A stretch of DNA of 11,181 nt from Actinomycetes bacterium (GTDB lineage: Bacteria; Actinomycetota; Acidimicrobiia; Acidimicrobiales; UBA8190): positions 1-11,181 of the forward strand of contig JAJYAB010000033.1 of the NCBI GenBank assembly GCA_021779775.1, written 5' to 3'. Of the stretch, positions 7,146 through 11,181 are shown in pieces. The translations under genes and the position numbers were made by a program. The notes beneath the pieces are model-generated. The model was not told where the DNA came from and searched no databases. It saw only the letters and a list, made by a program, of their open reading frames with translations. Each line of letters begins with the position of its first letter. Within the stretch, counting starts at the first letter, position 1.

Positions 7146-9197
7146 ATGCGCAATCGTACCGGGATGATCGGCGTACCGGCGGCGGTCATCTCCATCGTCG
7201 TCGTGCTGATCGTGCCGATCCCGGCGATGCTGCTCGACATCCTCATCAGCATGAACATGAGCGTCGCCGTCGTCGTGCTGCTCATGACGATGCACGTGAA
7301 GCGCCCGCTCGAGTTCTCGGTCTTCCCTTCGGTCCTGCTCGTCTGCACGCTGTTCCGGCTGGCCCTGAACGTGTCGGCCACCCGTCTCGTGCTGCTGCAC
7401 GGGTACGCCGGATCGGTGATCGGCAGCTTCGGCAGCTTCGTCGTCGGCGGCCAGCTGGTCGTCGGCCTCGTGGTGTTCCTCATCTTGATCGTCATCCAGT
7501 TCGTAGTGGTGACGAGCGGTGCCGGCCGGGTCGCCGAGGTGGCCGCCCGCTTCACCCTCGACGCGATGCCGGGCAAGCAGATGGCCATCGACGCCGACCT
7601 GAACGCCGGGCTCATCGACCAGCAGGAGGCCAAGCGCCGCCGGGCGGAGATCGCCAACGAGTCCGACTTCTACGGTGCTATGGACGGCGCGTCCAAGTTC
7701 GTGCGGGGCGACGCCATCGCGGCGATCGTCATCACCGCCATCAACCTGCTGGGCGGGTTCGGCGTCGGCGTCCTGCAGCGCCACCTGCCGGTCAGCGGGG
7801 CGGTGCACACCTACAGCATGTTGAGCGTGGGCGACGGGCTCGTGTCGCAGATCCCGGCGCTGCTGCTGTCGATCTCCACCGGCCTGGTGGTGACCCGCAC
7901 GGCCACCGACGACGAGGACTTCGGCACCGACGTCCTCGGGCAGGTGGCCCGCCAGTACCGGGCGATCCAGATCGCCGGGGTCGTCATGCTGGGGATGGCC
8001 ATCGTGCCCGGCCTCCCCCACCTGGCCTTCTTCCTGGTGGGTGGCCTGCTGTGGTTCGTCGCACGCCGGCTGGCCGCCGTCGCTCCAGATGAGCACGCCG
8101 ACGAGACGGTCGACGACCCGAAGACCGGCCTGGTCCCCGACTCGCCGCAGGCGCTGGCCGCCGAGCTGCGGGTGGAGCCGCTGGAGCTCGAGCTGTCGGC
8201 CAACCTCGTCGACCTGGTGGACGCCGAGCGTGGGGGCGACCTGCTCGAACGGGTGAAAGGCCTGCGGCGCAAGCTGGCCGTCGAGCGGGGCGTGATCATC
8301 CCGGCCATCCGCACCCGCGACAACATCAACCTGGATCCCGACTGCTACGTCATCCGGGTCCACGGCGTCGAGGTAGCCCGCGGCGAAGCCCCCCCGGGGC
8401 GGTTCTTGGCCATCGGCGACGGGCTCGACACGGTCCCCGGCCAGGGCGGGACCGAACCCGTGTTCGGGCTCCCGGCCAAGTGGGTCCCGGCCGAGCTGCG
8501 CCAGCAGGCGCTGATCGCCGGGGCCACGGTGATCGACCGGTCGTCGGTCATCACCACCCATGTCGGCGAGGTGGTGGCGCGCTTTGCCGGGCGGCTGCTG
8601 TCGTCCCAGCAGGTGCGGATCCTGCTCGACTCGGTGAAGGCCACCGATCCGGCGGTGATCGAGGAGATGGGCAGCGCCCAGGTCAGCCTGACCGACGTGC
8701 ACCAGGTGCTGTCGGGGCTGCTCGACGAGACCGTGCCCATCCGCGACCTGGTGCGCATCGTGGAGGCGGTCACCGAGCGCGCACGGCGGTCCAAGGACAC
8801 CGAGAGCCTGCTCGAAGCGGCGCGGGCATCGCTCGGCCCGGCGATCAGCGCCCAACACGCCACAGACGGGGTCCTGCCGGTGATCGCCTTCGATGCGGGC
8901 CTCGAACGGCGCCTGCTCGAGGCGGTGCGGCCAGGAGACGACGGCAGCGTGCTGGCCGCCGACCCCAGCCTGCTGGAAGCCCTCGTCGGCGAGGTGCAGG
9001 CGCTCACCAACCAGGTCGAGCAAACGGGCCGTGAACCGGTGCTGCTGTGCACCTCACGCCTGCGCCCGTCCCTGCACCGCATGCTGTCGCCTGCCGTCCC
9101 CCGCCTCGCCGTGCTGTCGGTGAACGAGCTCGGCCCCCAAGTCCGAGTCGACCGGATCGGAGTGATCAATGTCGCGAACGCAATTGAAGCCGTTTGA
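7146..9197 (+). CDS. flhA: Flagellar export gate protein FlhA
   Basis: FlhA is the integral membrane subunit of the flagellar type III export apparatus. Its nonameric cytosolic ring docks chaperone-substrate complexes and helps drive export with proton motive force. The 683 aa match the usual family length. The hydrophobic N-terminal region (to about 310) carries the family signature RLALNVSATRLVLLHG (71-86) and the cytoplasmic-loop motif GKQMAIDADLNAGLI (143-157), then DFYGAMDGASKFVRGDAIA. The C-terminal cytosolic domain fills about 340-683. The ATG at 7146 is the only sensible start; a GAGGAG ends 2 nt before it, closer than ideal, and M7 would be the next ATG. The N-terminus before the first helix is shorter than in enterobacterial FlhA. 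The usual flhB partner is not directly upstream: the glycosyltransferase genes are. The gene overlaps the flhF-like gene by 29 bp. Confidence 0.98.
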   Translation: MRNRTGMIGVPAAVISIVVVLIVPIPAMLLDILISMNMSVAVVVLLMTMHVKRPLEFSVFPSVLLVCTLFRLALNVSATRLVLLHGYAGSVIGSFGSFVVGGQLVVGLVVFLILIVIQFVVVTSGAGRVAEVAARFTLDAMPGKQMAIDADLNAGLIDQQEAKRRRAEIANESDFYGAMDGASKFVRGDAIAAIVITAINLLGGFGVGVLQRHLPVSGAVHTYSMLSVGDGLVSQIPALLLSISTGLVVTRTATDDEDFGTDVLGQVARQYRAIQIAGVVMLGMAIVPGLPHLAFFLVGGLLWFVARRLAAVAPDEHADETVDDPKTGLVPDSPQALAAELRVEPLELELSANLVDLVDAERGGDLLERVKGLRRKLAVERGVIIPAIRTRDNINLDPDCYVIRVHGVEVARGEAPPGRFLAIGDGLDTVPGQGGTEPVFGLPAKWVPAELRQQALIAGATVIDRSSVITTHVGEVVARFAGRLLSSQQVRILLDSVKATDPAVIEEMGSAQVSLTDVHQVLSGLLDETVPIRDLVRIVEAVTERARRSKDTESLLEAARASLGPAISAQHATDGVLPVIAFDAGLERRLLEAVRPGDDGSVLAADPSLLEALVGEVQALTNQVEQTGREPVLLCTSRLRPSLHRMLSPAVPRLAVLSVNELGPQVRVDRIGVINVANAIEAV

Positions 9198-10509
9198 AGG
9201 CACCGACCCCGAAGCGTTGATCGCCCAGGTCCGCGAGGAGCTGGGCGCCGACGCGCGGGTGGTGCGCGGCGAGACCTTCCGCTCCGGCGGTGTCCTCGGA
9301 TTCTTCGCCCAGGAGCGCTTCCGGCTGCTGGCCGAGGTGCCCGCCGGTAGCACGCCGGCCCTCACCCGGCGGGTCGCCAGACCACCGCGGTCGGGAGCCG
9401 CTGCTGCGCCGCTTCCCGTCGAGGCGCCTGCAGGCTCGGAACCGGCGGAGCCGGCGGGACCGGCTGCATCTGGTGCCCCGCCAGGAAGCAGCGCTGCGGA
9501 GCACGACGTGTTCGCCATGCTGGCCGAGGAGACGGCCGACCGGCGCCAGGTCAGCACCCCGGCCGGTACTACCCCGGCCGGCACCACCCCGGCCGGCACC
9601 ACCCCGGCCGGCACCACCGTGGCGGCGCAAGGCCCGGCGACGCAACGCCCGGCCACGGCGGCCACCGGGGCGGCGGACGCCCCGTCGAAACCGACGGCCG
9701 CCGCCACCGACACGACCTTCGCCGATCTGCTGGTGCAGGCGGCCGCCGAAGCCCAGGCGCCCCAGCCCATGGCGCCCCAGCCGGTGGCGGCCCACGAGCC
9801 CGCCCTGGCTCCTGTGACCAGCGTGCCGGACGGCGGATCTTCGCCGCTGGCCGACGCCCTCCGGTCGACCGGCCTCCCCGAGCCGCTGGTTGCCTCGGTC
9901 GTGACCCGCCAGGCCCAGGGGTGGAACGTCGCCGCTGCGCTGACCGACGCCCTGGCACAGATGGAGGAGGCTCCTCCGCTCCCTCAGACCCCCGGGACGC
10001 TCGTCGTGGTGATCGGCACAGGAGAGCAGGCCCGTACCGTGGCAGCATCGGTCGCCGCCATGGTCGGGACGGACCCGGCCCAGATCGGCCTGGCCGCAGC
10101 ATCGTCCACCCGCCGGGCCACTGGTGGCCAGCGAGCTTCCCTGCGAGCCTGCACCGCCGAGGACGCCGCTGCCCTGGCTCCAGGATGGCGCCGCTCCCAG
10201 GTCGGTGTCGTGGCAGTGGAAGCCCCGCTGGCCGGAGCGGGCCGGAATTGGGCAGCCCACGTCGTCCGCGCCATGCGACCCACCGCTGTCTGGGGGATCG
10301 CCGACGCCGCCACCAAGCCGGAGGACATCGCCGCATGGGCGGACGCCGTGGGCGGCATCGACGCCCTGGTCCTGAGCGGGCTTGACCACACGACCAGCCC
10401 TGCCACCGTGTTGCGCTCCGGCATCCCGGTGGCTCTGCTCGCCGACCAGCCGGCCACCCCGGCGCGCTGGGCTGCCACCATCGGCGATCTGCTGCCAGAC
10501 TGCAGATGA
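9169..10509 (+). CDS. flhF: FlhF-like protein with degenerate GTPase domain (pseudo-GTPase)
   Basis: FlhF is an SRP-type GTPase that sets flagellar position and number. Here 446 aa keep its outline. The FlhF N-terminal domain (1-55) has PEALIAQVREELGADARVV. A Pro/Ala-rich linker (60-220) includes TPAGT four times (130-149). An N-domain-like helix bundle (225-276) leads into an SRP-type G domain (277-446). The G-domain layout is recognisable (AATKPEDIAAW and LVLSGLDHTTS match FlhF positions), but the active motifs are gone. The P-loop reads GTGEQART (283-290) with no GKT. The DTAGR site reads EAPLAGAGR (351-359). TKLD reads SGLD (403-406). It should not bind GTP in the usual way, so a scaffold role is inferred. 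The start has GGAG (9159-9162) 6 nt upstream and lies inside flhA. No flhG follows. A fully independent Rossmann-like protein is possible but less likely. Confidence 0.82.
   Translation: MSRTQLKPFEGTDPEALIAQVREELGADARVVRGETFRSGGVLGFFAQERFRLLAEVPAGSTPALTRRVARPPRSGAAAAPLPVEAPAGSEPAEPAGPAASGAPPGSSAAEHDVFAMLAEETADRRQVSTPAGTTPAGTTPAGTTPAGTTVAAQGPATQRPATAATGAADAPSKPTAAATDTTFADLLVQAAAEAQAPQPMAPQPVAAHEPALAPVTSVPDGGSSPLADALRSTGLPEPLVASVVTRQAQGWNVAAALTDALAQMEEAPPLPQTPGTLVVVIGTGEQARTVAASVAAMVGTDPAQIGLAAASSTRRATGGQRASLRACTAEDAAALAPGWRRSQVGVVAVEAPLAGAGRNWAAHVVRAMRPTAVWGIADAATKPEDIAAWADAVGGIDALVLSGLDHTTSPATVLRSGIPVALLADQPATPARWAATIGDLLPDCR
9556..9615 (+). repeat. Four-copy 15-bp tandem repeat in the FlhF-like linker
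   Basis: Four head-to-tail 15-bp units (9556-9570, 9571-9585, 9586-9600, 9601-9615) encode TPAGT four times. The last three are identical; the first differs at two third-codon positions. The repeat keeps the frame and sits in the disordered Pro/Ala-rich linker between the N-terminal domain and the degenerate GTPase core. Copy number is likely to vary between strains. Confidence 0.93.
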
Positions 10510-10817
10510 AGCGCCCTGACCTCGTGGTGGCCGCCGCCGTGGTGGTGTGCCTGCCGATGGCACCAGGCATCGTGCACGGCAGCATCGACACGACGACGGC
10601 GCTCGTCCGCTTCCTGCTCGCCCTGGTCGTGTGCTCGGTCGGCTCCTGGCTGTTGACCAGCATCCTGACGTCCTACTCCAACCAGGCCCGCCGAGCCGAG
10701 ATCCTGCGCCAGCTGGCGCAGACCCGATCGCCGGCCGCTGATGCAGCGACCGGCGGCGCACCAGCCGGCGGCCCCCCGACCCCTGCCGCTCAGCCGGGCT
10801 CGCCTGCCCCGTCGTGA
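10506..10817 (+). CDS. Small two-helix membrane protein of the flagellar operon, function unknown
   Basis: This 103-aa protein is not one I recognise. Residues 6-24 and about 33-56 are hydrophobic and look like two membrane helices joined by a short loop (GIVHGSIDTTTA). A basic, helical stretch follows (NQARRAEILRQLAQTR, 59-74), then a Pro/Ala/Gly-rich tail to the end, probably cytosolic. The ATG overlaps the FlhF-like stop as ATGA, so translation is coupled and a role in the same membrane-associated complex is plausible. It occupies the place where flhG often follows flhF but has no MinD-like ATPase features. The stop codon falls inside the first of three 20-bp tandem repeats. Gene reality is well supported by the overlap and coherent hydrophobic pattern; the function is open. 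Confidence 0.8.
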   Translation: MKRPDLVVAAAVVVCLPMAPGIVHGSIDTTTALVRFLLALVVCSVGSWLLTSILTSYSNQARRAEILRQLAQTRSPAADAATGGAPAGGPPTPAAQPGSPAPS

Positions 10818-10865
10818 TCGCAGCAGCCCCGTCGTGATCGCAGCAGCACCGTCGTGATCGCAGCA
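10806..10865. repeat. Three 20-bp tandem direct repeats
   Basis: The unit gccccgtcgtgatcgcagca occurs at 10806-10825 and 10826-10845 identically and at 10846-10865 with one change (C to A at unit position 3). The first unit contains the stop codon of the small membrane protein; the other two are non-coding. The 20-bp period is close to two helical turns, so the copies would present to the same face of DNA. They end about 57 bp before the -35 element of the flbD promoter. Role as a regulator-binding array is inferred. Confidence 0.93.
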
Positions 10866-10868
10866 TGG

Positions 10869-10895
10869 CGCGGCCTTTGGCGTCCGCCTGCCGCG
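10869..10895 (+). terminator. Possible terminator of the flhA operon
   Basis: CGCGGC (10869-10874) pairs perfectly with GCCGCG (10890-10895). A shorter inner stem GGC/GCC (10879-10881 with 10886-10888) sits inside. TTGTCCCCTCGTT follows, which is modestly T-containing for this genome. It lies after the last gene of the flhA-flhF-membrane protein unit and before the flbD promoter, where a terminator is expected. The stem is short, so confidence is limited. Confidence 0.4.
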
Positions 10896-10922
10896 TTGTC
10901 CCCTCGTTGGCCTGCACCCGGC

Positions 10923-10950
10923 TCAAGCGTGGTCCGCACGAGGCCGACAA
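10923..10950 (+). promoter_or_regulatory. Sigma28/WhiG-type promoter of flbD
   Basis: TCAA (10923-10926), 16 bp, then GCCGACAA (10943-10950). The known FliA/WhiG consensus is TAAA, 15-16 bp, GCCGATAA. The -10 element matches 7 of 8 and the -35 element 3 of 4, with an allowed spacer. A start near 10957 would give a leader of about 44 nt containing the flbD Shine-Dalgarno AGGAG (10989-10993). This suggests that flbD and whatever follows form a late flagellar transcription unit separate from the flhA group. Confidence 0.65.
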
Positions 10951-11000
10951 GAACCAGGCGGGCCGGGGATCATCGTGGGCCCACCGACAGGAGACGTCCC

Positions 11001-11181
11001 ATGATCTCGCTGACACGGTTCCACCAGGGGGAGCGCATCGCCATCAACCCTGACCTGATCGAGCGGATCGAGGAGACGCCCGACACGGTCGTCACGCTGA
11101 CCAACGGCACCAAGTACCTCGTGCAGGAGTCCATCGACGAGATCATCGAGATCACCCAGCTCTACCGGGCCCGTGTCCTCA
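11001..11181 (+). CDS. flbD: FlbD family flagellar protein (3' end outside the window)
   Basis: The 60 residues visible before the window ends match the small FlbD family often found in flagellar operons (known members are about 65-75 aa, so little is missing). It opens MISLTRF, and the core INPDLIERIEETPDTVVTL followed by TNGTKYLVQES and DEII is characteristic. It is unrelated to the Caulobacter transcription factor also called FlbD; the biochemical role of this small family is unknown. The start is ATG 11001 with AGGAG (10989-10993) 7 nt upstream. In other genomes this family commonly precedes motA/motB or fliL, so motor genes may follow. A sigma28-type promoter lies just upstream. Confidence 0.95.
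   Translation, partial: MISLTRFHQGERIAINPDLIERIEETPDTVVTLTNGTKYLVQESIDEIIEITQLYRARVL

Noticed and set aside
5306..9023. Long minus-strand frames opposite the second glycosyltransferase and flhA
   Set aside because: They lie antisense to clear genes, and their products are low-complexity and His/Arg/Asp-rich.
9166..11016. 616-aa minus-strand frame
   Set aside because: It runs antisense through three plus-strand genes and the tandem repeats, with a Gly/Arg-rich product and no domain.
10865..11053. 62-aa frame starting at the last 20-bp repeat
   Set aside because: It overlaps the flbD promoter and start in another frame and lacks a ribosome binding site.

Overview
This window is part of a flagellar gene cluster from a GC-rich bacterium. 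GTG starts, 4-nt stop/start overlaps, U-tract-free terminators and very GC-rich codon use suggest an actinobacterium. A flagellated Acidimicrobiia-like lineage is my inference and cannot be proved from the sequence alone.

Layout. On the minus strand, positions 72-917 encode a small flagellin with a strong terminator hairpin behind it (19-58). Its mRNA leader carries a hairpin and three ANGGA motifs, which looks like a CsrA target. A 345-bp divergent region (918-1262) separates it from a plus-strand series that fills the rest of the window. That region holds palindromes and a five-copy tandem repeat. The plus-strand series begins with a ~1450-aa protein containing four glycosyltransferase domains and a long helical-repeat middle (about 1263-5621). 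It overlaps by 4 nt a second glycosyltransferase with a degenerate methyltransferase-like tail (5618-7066). After a 79-bp structured gap come flhA (7146-9197), an FlhF homologue that overlaps it by 29 bp and has lost its GTPase motifs (9169-10509), and a two-helix membrane protein (10506-10817) whose start overlaps the flhF-like stop by 4 nt. Three 20-bp tandem repeats, a candidate terminator and a good sigma28/WhiG-type promoter follow. The promoter leads into flbD, which is cut by the window end.

How it may work together. FlhA is the export gate through which flagellin leaves the cell. The two glycosyltransferase genes lie between the flagellin gene and flhA, so I infer that they decorate flagellin before export. 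The likely acceptors are the Ser/Thr-rich residues 164-190. The flagellin itself is odd: it has no arginine and only three lysines. The FlhF homologue keeps the FlhF fold outline but no recognisable nucleotide-binding residues, and no flhG follows it.

The most notable points are the pseudo-GTPase FlhF, the four-domain glycosyltransferase beside flagellin, the CsrA-like flagellin leader, the arginine-free flagellin, and short tandem repeats at linkers and gene borders across the whole locus.
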